DNA of 64,000 nt. It comes from Allantophomopsis cytisporea. Its lineage: Eukaryota; Ascomycota; Leotiomycetes; Phacidiales; Phacidiaceae. Position 1 is the stretch's first letter. The number at the start of each line of letters is the position of its first letter. Shown here in pieces: positions 45,801-58,100 of this stretch. Below the pieces are notes generated by a model that had not been told where the DNA came from, made no database searches, and saw only the letters and a list, made by a program, of their open reading frames with translations. A program made the translations under genes and the position numbers. The stretch spans positions 1,302,001-1,366,000 of the forward strand of contig CP103026.1 in NCBI GenBank assembly GCA_024752435.1, given 5' to 3'.

Positions 45801-47175
45801 TTTTTTTTTTGTCTTGACCTCTCTCCAGAGGCCCTGTGGTCTCTTTCTCACGCATGTGCATTGCCTTGCATGGCTTTGCATTGCATAGACGTTGTCATGT
45901 ATGTATTGTATGTATGAATACGAATAAAGTATTTGTCTGTGCCGCACATGTATGTATGTATCCGCGTGGAGATACTCGACTCCAGTAGTCTCCGTCCGCC
46001 ATGTGGATGTATCTACATGTACAGTACAGATAAGGTGCGTATACGAAGTATATAGGAGTACATACATACATACATACACACATACTTTCCTCGACTCTAC
46101 CTACTACGCATGCACATGTTCTGTCTCATCTAGTACATCCAATATCTCCATTCTTTTTCCAACCCCAATACATTGTATGTACTAATACTATTTGCCGAAA
46201 GATCTAAGTCGTAAACTGACGGTATGAATCATGATGGACGACATCCCCCCCCGAGTCTCGGAGTGCACATACCCGCCCCTTAAACACTACCTTTAACTAT
46301 GAACCACTTTAAGTTTCCCTATAAAGTTACAATGAAGAAATTTGAGCGAAGCTTAGATCAAAAAGAACACTCCCATCCTGCAATCATGTACGTGCAAGAG
46401 TGCGAACTTTCTGACTATGTGATGCTATACCAGCCATTCGGCCTGATAATGAAAGACGACATTGCGAAGTATTGAAAGTGTCCCCACAAAAACAAAGCAG
46501 GTGGAGACGACCTTTGCAATTTTCATCACCTCCTCCCCACCAACTGCGCGTGTGGAAGTCCGGCAAGAGAAGCCTAAGTTCCCAGGGTATGCCTAGACTG
46601 GAACGAGAGGGGAAGCCAGCCCGGAGACGAGACGAAATAGGTACAAAGGAAGTGTCAGAGGAAGAATTTATTATTGATGAAGAGCGGCACAGAGATTTGA
46701 TATTGGTCAGAAGTAAATTCAATCTCCAACGTCTGGCAAGGTTCGCCGAAAGTTCCAAGAATCGAAGAGGCTCCTGTTGCTTTTTGCCAAGCTGGAAATC
46801 GATCGCCGGGTCCTATTCCGCAGACGAGGGTTTCATTCCGTTCCTTTCTCATGGGATGAGCCAGGTCTCGTCGTCGTCCTCCTCCTCGACTTTCCACCAG
46901 TAGGCATTTCATGCTGGTCGAGTCAGGTTGTCATGTCAAACTCAATTTATCAACGGTGCAACCCAGGTGCGATATCATACCGATAACACCAAACCCCTCT
47001 TCATAATCTTCGTGGTGCGCGGCCCGAACATCGTTATTTATGCACAATTTGATATCAAGCGCATTTTCACTCACACTCACATACCCTCCTTAGGAAATTC
47101 TACTTGAGAAATGGCAGAGCGTAACCCAAAGCTTTCCTGCTTTCAAGTAACTTAAACTCCAAATCATCCACGCCC
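42856..47175. other. Long gene-free region upstream of the pseudokinase
   Basis: The first 900 bases are the probable promoter and leader of the minus-strand kinase gene, with TATATATGG near 43743 and a three-fold AGGAT repeat at about 43065-43080. The remainder carries many short frames on both strands (for example 44728-45130 and 46384-46912) but none with splice support or a recognisable family. T9-T10 runs (about 45800) and C8-type runs (about 46246) are present. No RNA gene seen. Confidence 0.45.
45896..46085. repeat. TATG / CATA simple repeats in inverted orientation
   Basis: Short TATG runs (about 45896-45918 and 45946-45961) and a CATA run (46059-46085) face each other about 100 bp apart, so the single strand could pair into a hairpin. 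Low-complexity microsatellite, probably length-variable. Confidence 0.7.
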
Positions 47176-47430
47176 ATGGCGTTCACTCGGGCCGTCTTCA
47201 GGACCTTGAGGAGTGGAGGGGAAAGAGTGAGGCTTCGGTGAGTTGGAGATGAATCTTTCGGTCTGTGAGCTGACCAACACCAACAGGTCCCCACCTCTCA
47301 CACTTCACCATATCCATCAGTGACCTCCGAGCCTCAGCCTGAACCGTCTAATATCTTCAAGGAACATGCATATCGTATCGTTCCATGTGGTGCTCCCTCT
47401 ACGGAATACAGTGAATGCACTCCACCCTAA
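47176..47430 (+). CDS. Candidate 64-residue protein with one intron
   Basis: ATG in good context (GCCCATGGCG). Exon 1 (47176-47226) encodes MAFTRAVFRTLRSGGER, a basic amphipathic start like a mitochondrial presequence. A 60-nt intron with donor GTGAGG, a GCTGACC branch and acceptor CCAACAG (ending 47286) joins in phase to exon 2 (47287-47430), ending PCGAPSTEYSECTPP. The stronger donor GTGAGT at 47238 gives a different phase and a 32-residue product. Exon 2 contains EPQPEPSNIFKEHAYRIVP. Not recognised. The intron signals are the best evidence, and the region may also be a spliced leader of something longer. Confidence 0.35.
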
Positions 47431-47495
47431 CAAGGGTCTCGACGCGTTTTCCTGCATCTCTCGGGTCTTCACGTGCTGGGTCTTTACGGAATATA

Positions 47496-47636
47496 ATGTT
47501 TCAGACTGTAAATATTGCTCGGACATTTCGTTCTTTGAGAGCATTCATCTGTGCGTTGCTGTTGGTATTGCCGGCTACCGAAGAGAAGCGCCCATACATT
47601 GTCAATCACAACAACTACTGCGAGGTGAAATCGTAG
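47496..47636 (+). CDS. Candidate 46-residue secreted peptide
   Basis: ATG at 47496 starts MFQTVNIARTFRSL followed by a hydrophobic core AFICALLLVLPA and EEKRPYIVNHNNYCEVKS. It looks like a signal peptide plus short mature peptide with a KR site. It could be the first exon of a longer gene, because the alternative frame downstream stays open to 47794. Only weak support. Confidence 0.25.
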   Translation: MFQTVNIARTFRSLRAFICALLLVLPATEEKRPYIVNHNNYCEVKS

Positions 47637-50600
47637 CACAGATGCAATTCGTAAACCAGATTGCTCCTGGTTGTACCATATTTACAGCTTATGTAAGATT
47701 GTTTGTACGTACAAGGCAATGCTCATGGCGACATCGAAGTAGGACTGAGCGTTCCGGACTAGACCAAATCACAGGAGACAATAGTCATAAATAGCCTTGA
47801 GCGTGTCTGAGCAACCGTGTGAAATAAGGAGTCTGGGATATCCAACACTCGACGAGTGCACGTTTGTTCGAACTTGATATGCAATGTGATGTAGCACTGT
47901 TTCTGAGTCGAAAGCATCAATGTGATATCCTGCATACGCATAGGATATGTACTCCTGGTCACTCCCCGTGTCGTATGACACAAGGAAGAATTACATGTAC
48001 AGAGTATGGAAGAAGAGGCCGTGAACTTTCCTCACCAGGTATCAGAGTTGTCATCCATAAAGCTTAATAGTACATAGGTATACGTCCGTGTCAGGTCAGA
48101 GATAGTTAGTCTTGCGAGCATGATATTCTCCCTCATTCCTTCCCTCCGGCTGTTCAACTGGGGAAGAAAGATGTCAGTACCACCATCATGATTCCTAAAG
48201 CACATTTTACCCTGGTGACAATTGCCAGACGGATTCAATCAAGGTTATAGGTGTGCTATTATTCCTCCCGTTCATGCAATGTCGAGCTCCATGTCCTCGA
48301 ATCCCTTCGTATCACGATCCCAGTCCTGATAGAGAAATATTCTTCCGTCCAACTCAACCCAGCCATATATCAGCCAGGTATGGGCTTTATTGTTATCAAT
48401 AATGACTCCCTAACAATCACATTCACATTCCGACTAATAGCCATTTCGTATCACTGTCTTGATCTGCCTTTGTAAAACTTCGGACATTCCATAATATATT
48501 TCATACTCACAGAGAGATATCCTGATCACAAATCTCACTATGACCAAAGGTATCCATCTCTTCTATATCAATCATTGATGTATATCTCCATCAATATTCC
48601 CATTCCACAACTAATCCTATTCTCATTCTCTATCAGCTCATCTCACTCCTCCAATTGAATATCCTTACGCCTCAGACTTCAATGAAGTATCATCTCAGTT
48701 CTCCTATATATTGCATCCCAGCGATAACAAGCGCTATCTAACGACCAAACGAAGAAGAAAAAGAAGAGATCTGCAAAGCCAGCACGTGCGAGCAACGTGT
48801 CACAGGCGGGAGATGCACGCGACCAATTTCCTCATTTATCGTACCTACCACGTGGTTGTGCTCGATCTTGTCGCGCTTAAAGCGTACTCTGAGACATTCT
48901 CGCTTTTTACTGTTTTCCTTGCGTGCGAGGTTTGTGGAGGTTGATGACTGTGCAAACACATACGCAGATGGTACTGATAGAAAGGTGGGTTATGAAGACA
49001 GATAGCACTGTCAGTATTAAACACTTAGGTGAAGAAAGTACCTGTCTGCTGATCCTCTTCATTCAAACCTTGTGGGTTTTCCTTCCTCTCTTTTCCTTTT
49101 CTCTTCCATTGCAACCCAATCTCCACACAAATCTGCACCTAATACCAAACTACACTGTTCCTTTAAAAGACAAAACGAAAAGGCAAAGAGCTCCTTCACG
49201 TCATCTGCTATCTCAACGCAGATCATGTCCAGCATATTCTTTCTCCCTTATCTTGTCACTCCTTCGTAAAACCTTGAGCCTCTCGAAGCCATGGCAACCC
49301 GGTCCGTGTTGCCAATCCGCGCCGGCAGCCCGGAAACCTTGCCGTGAGACACTGCCCAACTTCCTGTGCCGTCGCGGCGGGTCTCTTAGATATGTAGCCA
49401 GCGAGCGAATCCTATGAACATGTCGGCACCTTTTCGAACGCTCGGGTTTCGTCGGCAATACTTACGATCTTGGGAATGGCGAGAAGTTGCGGTAGTATTC
49501 GAATGGGAATTTGCGGCATATTTTGTTATGGTAAGATCGATAAGGGTAGGATTGCTTTTTCATAACATCGTGGCTTTGCTTTGGCTTTTTCAAGAATCAA
49601 AAGCAGGCATATGGGATAGAGACAAGAAAATGAGAGTAGATGAGATGTACTTCTACTTTTGCCTTGTGGACACATAACAACAATTTTGTTATTCAGTTCT
49701 GGGTTTCCTGTATTGACCTATACGTTCAATGCACCAGCAGACTCATTCAAATCTTCACTCCTATCGTTGCTCGGCCATGATTTGCATGAGGGCGGTGCGA
49801 GCGTATGGCGACCCTTCATGTCGCCGTACTCTTGAGAGTTTCATACTCTATATAATCGTGATTTCCAGGTTCGCGAATGAAAGCAGTCTGTAGTACATAA
49901 AGCCACGGATCTTCGTTAAGAGTAGAGATGAGGACGTATGTTAGGAGGGTTTATGGGAGAGCAAGTTCTTGATAGGAGAAGTTTTGAAGGGAAAAGAGTC
50001 TAAGTTGAAGAAATACTTCTTCCCCCGACCTTACTTGCTCTCCTTTAGCCTCGACTTTACCCAACAGAGGAAGCTGAAAATGCTACGTAAGCCGACGATG
50101 TCGTGGTATCATGGCATCGTGCAAGACGGAGTGAATATCATTAGCCTTCACAAGATCCATATAGGTAGAAACAATACCAATCCAAATCGTAACAGATCAC
50201 CAGTAGAGATATTCGGGAAAATAATGGTGGTATGCGCTTAATGATGTGACGTCTGCGATTGATGAGATTGTGTTTCACAAAGGGCGCCCGAATGTTTTTG
50301 ACTAAGGGATAGAGAAGTCACTAAAGAGGTCGCGGTAATCTACGATGCTAGATGAGATTATTGATCTCATATATCTAGGTAATGTACCTAAGTAGATTAA
50401 CTATATACTCCTCCACAATCAAACACTCTTCTTGAGTCACAACAACTCTGATTGAGACTTGAAAAACAAATAGTAATTACACGTGATATTCGATCACGTT
50501 ACTTGGTAGCCCCCGCCAACCTGGAATGATTCGATCAATCTCGAACGTCAGACCATGGACAAAGGCGAAAGTCAAAGATGTAGAGTTTGATTATCGTTGG

Positions 50601-52160
50601 GATAAATCCCGCCTTTTGAGCTTCGTACGCGAATCAACTCCTACAGTCGGGACGGTCAGTGAGCCATTCACCGACGGGCTACAAGCTTTTGCCCTTCTTT
50701 TCAAACCAAACGTTAGGGCGAACTACTGGAAACCTCCTTTCTTGAAAGTCCCATTTGATTTCAAGGTTTCTCGAAAGTGAATGCGATGCTCTTTTGTGTT
50801 CGTGTTTTTCATTGGGTGTTTTCACAATGGAAAAAGTCAAAATCCCTTTGAATCCGGTTTCCTTCAGACTGCAAGCAGCCTAGATGTGAGCCCGTTGGAG
50901 ATGCATCTTGACCTCCCCCTTATCTTTTGTTGAACAAAGCGACATTACCTTATTAAAATGCCACCATACTAGGCATGTCGGCCTTCTCTACATACATAGT
51001 CTGGCCACCCTCCATTGCCGCTGTCGTTGGGCTACTATTGGCCTGCTGGAGTTGAACCTTGTCGGACTTGTTGAATTTTGGCCTTTCTTCTTCGTCGATT
51101 CTCACGCACGGCATCATCATATCATCATGGTTGCGAGAAAGACATGGGGTTGCATGGTGAAATTTCAAAATTAGATTGATCTTGCAGCAAGCTAAGTGGT
51201 CAGAAAGTCGGGAGTGACGGTGACGGAGCGGTAATGACCAATGAAGCCCTGGTCTGAAGTTGATGCTTTTGGTACTCTGGCACTCTAGCACTCCAAAACA
51301 GAAACGTATCCATACACAAACAGACCTCTGCCCCGTTCAAAGAATATGAAGGAAGCAATCAAAGCTCGGTCGGGCCACTTGGAGGAGCAGCCTCTTTCGC
51401 CTTTCATGGATGATGGTGTCGGCGGCCCTGTTCGGCCGCTTTGTTTGAACGGGAACTCATCCAATCATTGATGCTATTGCCAACTCCTCGAAAACGATTT
51501 TCGACCATCTGCTTGCAGGAGTCCATCGCCCGGCCTTGCAATATGTATGTACAATTGCAGTGGTAATACGTAGCAGCAATAAAGTCTTGGACTGGCTTGG
51601 AAATTAGCTATTAGCTTGCCGCGGTAGTGAGATTCAGATACACACCAAAAAGCACCAGGAAGCATCCAAACGAGCGAGCTTGCTTCCCAGTAATCCTACC
51701 CGCTTGAGACTTCTCCATCCCCCAGATCTACTCAATCCCCATCTTTTCCATCCTTCCATAGACATCTCGCAGTCAAAGTCTCTCGCTTTTGCTCTTCTTC
51801 TCTTTTCCTTCGAGGATATCTCTCTTTCTCTCCTCTCATCGACCTCATCATTCTCCTCTTGTTGCAGGAAATCAGAGCAGTCGAAAGGAAGGGAATACTA
51901 AAATAAAAAGAGGGAGAATTAGAGAGTTTGCAGCTATCCACATTCGCTCTGTCACCATCGTTCGCCATCGCAAAAAAGTCAACAACAATAACAGCAACCG
52001 CAACAATCAGCATATCCTCTCGCTACAGGCCCGAAATCGAAAGACATTTTTCCAATTTCAATTCGTTCTTCTTCTCTATCTTAATATTTAATTTTCTGTA
52101 CGAGAATCGTACTTAATTCGTCCTCTAAAATACGTCCAACGTTATTTTAACTCCATAACA
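47637..52160. other. Long spacer and upstream region of the glucanosyltransferase
   Basis: No convincing gene. 48250-49700 and 50526-50780 contain short unsupported frames. From about 51680 to 52160 the plus strand is strongly pyrimidine-rich, then A-rich just before the start, as in leaders of highly expressed fungal genes. Part of the 9.3-kb near-empty interval starting at 42856. Confidence 0.45.
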
Positions 52161-53613
52161 ATGCTTTATTCAAAGACTCTGGCAACAGCCAGTATGGTTG
52201 CCGGTTTGGCTGTAACTGCAGTCAACGCCATTGCTACCATTTCTACGTCGGGTTCAAAGTTCTTCGATAGTGATGGCAACCAATTCTTCGTCAAAGGTAT
52301 ATTTATGTCACATGGAATAAACAATCTTACACGCTCTCGCTCAACTCGCTAATGTCTATCTATCATTCCTGCAGGCATCGCGTACCAATTAACAGAGAAC
52401 GATCCCCTTAGTAATAGCGCGCAATGTGCACTTGATGCCTCTCTCATGAAGACCTTGGGAGCCAACACTATTCGTGTCTACCACGTTGACCCAGAGGCTG
52501 ATCACGATGAGTGTATGTCCTCATTTGCTGATGCAGGAATCTATCTTTTCCTAGATTTGGATACTTTCAACACTGCTATTTCCCCCGTAAGTTTGATATA
52601 ATCTCCGACAGTACTGCAATCAATTAACATCTTGACAGAATGATGTCCACTGGAATGCGACTCAGGTCGAGGCCTTCTCCAAGGTTATGGATGCTTTTGC
52701 TAGCTATGACAACACTCTTGGTTTCTTTGTTGGTAACGAGGTCATTGCGATGGCCAACCAGTCCAATGCTGCTCCATACATTAAGGCTGCTATCCGCGAC
52801 ATGAAGGCTCACAGAGATGCCAAGAACTACCGCAGCATCCCAATCGGTTATTCTGCCGCTGATATCGCTGAACTTCGCCCAATGTTACAAAATTACCTTG
52901 CCTGCGGTACCAATGTCTCCGAGAGCACTGATTTCTTCGGTTTGAACGCCTACGAATGGTGTGGTGACTCCTCCTACAGTGTCTCCGGTTACGAGACACT
53001 CAATGAGCAAGCCCAAGGCTACAGCGTCCCAATCTTCTTCTCCGAGACGGGTTGCCAGACAGTCAAGCCACGAACCTTCGAAGACCAAGCTGCCATCCTC
53101 GGCGAGGACATGAATGAGCAATGGTCCGGTGCCATTATCTACGAATGGATCGAGGAGGCAAACGACTATGGTCTTATTTCCTACGGTCCAACCGCCGCTG
53201 CTACAGCTACTGCATCCAATGTTGTTGGAGGCTACACCCGTGGTGGAACTCCAACGCCCGTCTCCCCAGACTTCGAGAACTTGAGATCCCAGTGGTCAAC
53301 CCTCACTCCTTCTGGAACCGCTTCTTCCGCCTACACCCCAGATGTCACCACCCCAACTTGCCCATCGTCTACTGCCTCTGGGTGGTTGGTTGATGGCGAT
53401 GTGGCCCTTCCTACTGTCGGAGCCACTCTCGCTGCCGCCTCCTCCTCCGGAACTGCTACTACTACCGGTGGTAAGAGCACTGGTACCAGCACTGCCACTG
53501 GATCTGCCGCTTCTGCCTCCTCCACCAAGGGCAGTGCGTCGGGAAGCAAGGAAATTGCTGGTATGAGCGCTGGTCTTGTTGCTGTCATGTGCAGCTTCAT
53601 GTACTTCCTCTAA
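52161..53613 (+). CDS. GPI-anchored 1,3-beta-glucanosyltransferase (GH72, Gas/Gel family)
   Basis: Three exons (52161-52296, 52375-52586, 52639-53613) give 440 residues. Signal peptide MLYSKTLATASMVAGLAVTA(VNA). The GH72 domain starts ATISTSGSKFFDSDGNQFFV and contains GANTIRVYHVDPEADHDEC. The acid/base Glu is in FFVGNEV (about 150) and the nucleophile in FFSETGCQT (about 252). The enzyme cuts and rejoins beta-1,3-glucan chains outside the plasma membrane, elongating wall glucan. The C-terminus is a Ser/Thr/Gly-rich stretch and a hydrophobic GPI signal (AGLVAVMCSFMYFL). There is no Cys-box (CBM43) module, placing it in the shorter subfamily like Gas4/Gas5 or Gel1-3. Start context ATAACAATGC is good. 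Confidence 0.95.
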
Positions 53614-55513
53614 AGCCCTCTCCCATAGTCGCGTGCTTCCTCCTTCCAAATGAATACCTTCTTGTATAAATGGTTTGCAACCGTTGCTTTTATTTCTACT
53701 ACATCTACCCTCTGGCCATGCGTGGGTCAGACTGGATGTTTGTATGGACCGGTTTGGATCGAATGAACTTGAGCCGCTCCCTATTGTGGGAGTGGTGAGG
53801 ACATTAATTGAAGTATTGTTGTTAAATGAGTGTTACGATAGAATTTCCTCCTTTCTCCTTTTGAGTCGCATGGCGTTGCATGGATGGTTTTTCTGTTGAT
53901 GCATAGAGAGCGTTATGTGATGTGTTACCTGAACGAAACAAATACATATCATGTTCAGAGACGATACTAGTTGCTATAAGATTTGCTGTGATATGTGCAT
54001 TTATATGTGTTAAATTCAGGATGTGTGACTCTTGGTGTTGTTGAGGGAGTTCTACTGTCAGAGTTAGATCGTGTGCTCTTCGTTTCTGCTCCCAGCTGGT
54101 AGGTGGGAACAACTCTAGTTATATGATCTTGAAGGTGTAGTCTTGATGCCTAGTAACAAAATTATCATGATGATGAAAATATGTAGTTCATTCTTGTGAT
54201 GATTACTTCAAGAAAGAAAAAAATATGGAGCTTGGTGATAAGGGAAGGTATAGAAACAGGTAGGAAAAGAAGCTTGCTGTATAGGGTACTTTCTTACTGC
54301 TTCTTCGTCGCCTTTATTGATTTATTAAGCAGTTATATCGCCGCCGCAGAAAGCATAGTGGGAGTGGGAGGTGTCGGTTGTGGTGGCATGCCCCTTTTAC
54401 CATGTTTGCCATTTTACCATCAGCTTTGCTACTGAAGTTTGACATGTTTTCGGTTGTTGCATTTAACTGACATCAACTTCTATTCATACTGAAGATACTG
54501 CGAATTACATGGAAACCAGTTGCGCTTCATCGTCTTTCATGACAGCTGTAGTGGAACTTGGAGAAGGTTGGCGGGATTGAAGTATCATTATGAAAGAGGC
54601 CCTTTATGATAAGACGAATACTCAAACGCTTTATGTCTGTATGAAGAGAGTTCAATGATAGTTCTGTAGACTTTATATAGCTCTGATTCCCTGAAATGGT
54701 CTGCTTGTAATTAAGAGGGGTTATTTGGTGTCCTCCCCCTTTTCCGCGCCGGAGCGGCAAAGAGCATCAATAACCTCGTTTTCCGCCTTATCCGCTCCCC
54801 CCCTAGCTTTCAAGAGCGGACGAGGCCGAGCTCCAGCCTCGTAAGATTCATGAACATGCTTCTACAACCTCTCACCTTCCGTATTTTGTAATCGATACAG
54901 CTCATCTTCTTCATCGACAATTCTTCATCCCATTTCGAAGTTAAGACATCATCACAACTTTATTGTCTTTTGATTTCATCATCTTGCTCTTATCATCGGA
55001 AGATTCTGCACAGCCCTTTCTTACAGACTTCCGATACCTTTGCTTAACCCAACCTGATCAGTGGTATCGTCACTTTGATCTTCTGCTTTGCAAGCTTCTC
55101 AACCTTGAACTACACTCCGATCATACATCCTGCTTCTTGCAATACCTGGAAAATACAAGGACTGGTAGATATCAATATCGGCACTCCTCAAAGCTTTAAG
55201 CTTTACTGCAAAGAGCTTTGGTTCTACTCCACGATTTGTATTTGTTCCTGTAGCCAGGGTTGCTCCTTAAAGAGGTTCAAAGCCATCAGGTAAGTTCAAG
55301 AGCATCACCTCCATCGTTGAGAGTCTTCTAATTTCTATCATACTTTTTAGTCTCTTAACACATACCATCTGCATGGTTTTGGTTCCCGTCACTTTGAACG
55401 GCCAACCCACCAAAGCTACACACAAACTCCGTCACATTCAACGCGTCGCGTTTCCAACCACTACAGCTAAGATTCAAGAAATCAGCCTTCAAGCACCATT
55501 ATAACCTGTCAAA
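53614..55513. other. Spacer with 5' leader of the next gene
   Basis: Glucanosyltransferase 3' flank, then from about 54850 a pyrimidine-rich transcribed-looking leader. No gene seen. A probable leader intron is listed separately (55290-55350). Confidence 0.5.
55290..55350 (+). other. Probable 5' UTR intron
   Basis: 61 nt with canonical donor CAG|GTAAGT and acceptor ACTTTTTAG preceded by a pyrimidine tract. It lies 163 bp upstream of the start at 55514, implying a leader several hundred bases long. Confidence 0.6.
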
Positions 55514-58100
55514 ATGGCTTGGAATTGGCAAAAGCTCGAGTTCGAGCATCTGTTCGAGCACGACCTCAAGTCGACTTCATCCTCTGCTCCTCAAGAATCC
55601 TCAGAGAACTTGAGATCTACATCAAGTCCTCCCAAGCGTCTTCTCTCGGATGAGCAATACGACGAGCTTTTCGGACTCCCTTTGTCATCTGTCTCTCCAA
55701 CTCTGTCATCACCCCCAAACCCCCAGTCGAACTCCCCTTCAAAGCGACTCTCCCCCTTAAAAGACTACGAGTATCTGTTCAGGTCGTCGTCTTCTTCTGT
55801 TCCTGGGAACAAGTCAGCGGTTCTGGGACCTCCATCAAGTCCACCCCCTGATCGTCCTCTCCCACAACTCCCGGATTTTAAGTCTTATACAGCCTCCTCT
55901 AATTTTAATCCTGCAGCAGCTTCCTTCTCATATCCAGCTGATCCAGCAATCCCAGTTCAACCTGTGTCTAATCCTGTTGCTGTACCAGCTGTATCTCCAC
56001 ACCAAGCAGTTCCGTACCAATCAAATCTTGGACGTCAACAAGCACAATCTCAAGCACAGCATACAGCACAATCGCCGAGTCTATCCTCAAGAACCTATCC
56101 TTACCCAGCTGGTGACCCGATTCCAGTCCACCCGGTTCAAAACCCTCATTCCAACTTGCAGCCTTCCGCTCATCCTCCTGCCGAGCAACCTCACTTACAC
56201 TCTTCCACTCGGATTCTTATGGGCCCGCCCCCTCTTCCACGCCGCGTTCTAGAATTAAACCCGCAATCTGGATTCTTCATTGCAGGACCTCGCAGATCAA
56301 ATAAACACAAGAGAACCAACAACGCTCATAGCAACGCTCACATCGACGCACGCAACAACGGTAGTCGTCCATCACGTATATACTCTCACCCTTACTCTTA
56401 CAGCAACCCAGACGCCCAATCACAACCTGATCACTCACAACCAGACAAAATCAAAATCATCTCATACCCTTCAGTGCTCAATAACCTAGCTATCGAATTC
56501 CGGGTACCACGCAGCCAAAACTTGCCAAGCATGCCACATCCAAAGGAGAAAGCTCCACGCAGCTACCGTCCACGTGGTCCATACGCATTCAACCCATCGA
56601 AGAACCTGGAGGCTATGTTGGAGACGGCCAAGCGTGACGAGAGCTCAAGAACATTGCTCGCTGCTCTTCAGGCACGCAGAAACGGCATTACCCCAGCCAA
56701 CACTGAGCTTGATGCTGCTTTCAACCCTACCGACAGCAAGATGAGTATGGCTCAAGGCACCTATGAAGCTAATGGAAGCGACAATGGCATTGGCAATATG
56801 AATAATACTCCAGGACAATTGGCCGTCTACCATCCTCCATATCCACCTAACGTCCGTGGCCTACGTGGTCCATCCGGAGAGCTCCTTCAGATCCCTTCTC
56901 CACACGGCAATGGCAAGCGCGGTCGCGATATTCATTCCGACTTGCTGCACGTACAGAAAGAAGCTAATATGTCTCGTGTTCAAGATGCCAGTAATAGACT
57001 CCAGGCTATGATGGGCAACCCGGCTCCCATGACATTCGAAGAGGAAGCTCCAGTCTTTGGCTGGAATAAGCCGCGTGTTAAGACCGAATGGGATCTTGAT
57101 AGTGAGCCAGATGAGAATGTACGTGTCAAGAGCGAGGATGAGCAGGAGGCTGTCACCGATCGTGTTGATCGGCACTTGAATGTTAAAGAGTGCAAGACCG
57201 AGGGCTTCGATGAGGAAATTCATGGTATGGTTGAGGGTATGAGTGAATTGAGAAACCTTCCGGAGAATAAGGAGAATATCGAGGATGTTGACACCGAGGT
57301 CAAGATGACCGACACAGAGGAGGACAAGGGCAAGGGAAAGGGCACGGGAAAGGGCAAGGAGAAGGAAGAGAGCAATCCAGCAGAGAAGCACTTTGAGAAT
57401 ACCCCCGGCTTCAGACAGGCTATCGAGGACTATGGTGTTCCAAAGCAGCCGTTGAGCGCTCTCTCATTCTACCGTAGGGTAGGGGAGAATGAGTTCCCAA
57501 TGCGCTGGTTCGAGTCTGGTGGAGGTTGCAGACTCCACCAGCTCGACGTCGAAGTGTAAGTCACTCTTCCACCCCCGTGCACTATCTTCACTTGACCCTT
57601 TCCCACTCTCCTCCCACCTCACCCACACTTCTGCCGCGGTAACAATACTGACAAAGCACAGCAATTTCGACGCCGCCCTTGGGGCCCAGCCATGGCTCGT
57701 CTTCCAGATCGAGTGTCCAATGGCAACCTTCAGCAGCGAGTCCGGCGCTGCTCCACCACCGGGCTTCCCAGCCACTTCCGCGTGGGTCATGTTCGGCTGT
57801 CCCCTCCAGCACGTCCAGGTCCACCCCTCCACCCAGCTCGTTGTTCCTGTCCACCGGGGCGGTGGAATGGTCATGAGGCGAGTCACCAGGACTCGCTTTG
57901 ACCTCGGTCAGGGTGTCGTCCCGTTCTTTGAATTTTCAAAGGACGTGGGAATGTTCCTGTTTGCTGGAAATGCCGAGGAGGGCGATAGCGAGTGGATGAG
58001 CACTTTGGAGGCTGGTGCGAAGCAGGATGCCGAGGAGTGGCGCCTCTTGAGAGGTGTCATGACTGAGGGACTCTGCCGTATCGTTGTGCACTCTGAGTGA
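55514..58100 (+). CDS. Large, mostly disordered protein of unknown function
   Basis: Two exons (55514-57555, 57662-58100; 106-nt intron) give 826 residues. Not recognised. Start MAWNWQKLEFEHLFEHDLKS; a related motif EQYDELFGLP and DYEYLFRS recur in the first 100 residues, a possible short repeated binding motif. Residues about 30-330 are Pro/Ser/Gln-rich; about 340-560 carry conserved-looking basic segments (YRPRGPYAFNPSKNLEAMLE); about 560-640 is Glu/Asp- and Lys/Gly-rich. The C-terminal 200 residues look folded: GFRQAIEDYGVPKQPLSALS, FPMRWFESGGGCRLHQLDVE, PWLVFQIECPMATF, ending LCRIVVHSE. The long leader with an intron suggests regulation at translation. A nuclear regulatory role is possible but unproven. 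Confidence 0.82.

Noticed and set aside
46384..46912. Opposing 124-143-codon frames
   Set aside because: Shadow frames of one purine/pyrimidine-biased stretch. None has a recognisable motif or intron partner.
47366..47794. Frame with APGCTIF-like stretch recalling Bys1/thaumatin-like secreted proteins
   Set aside because: The resemblance is limited to a few residues, and the signal-peptide frame (47496) and this frame do not join by a clear intron.
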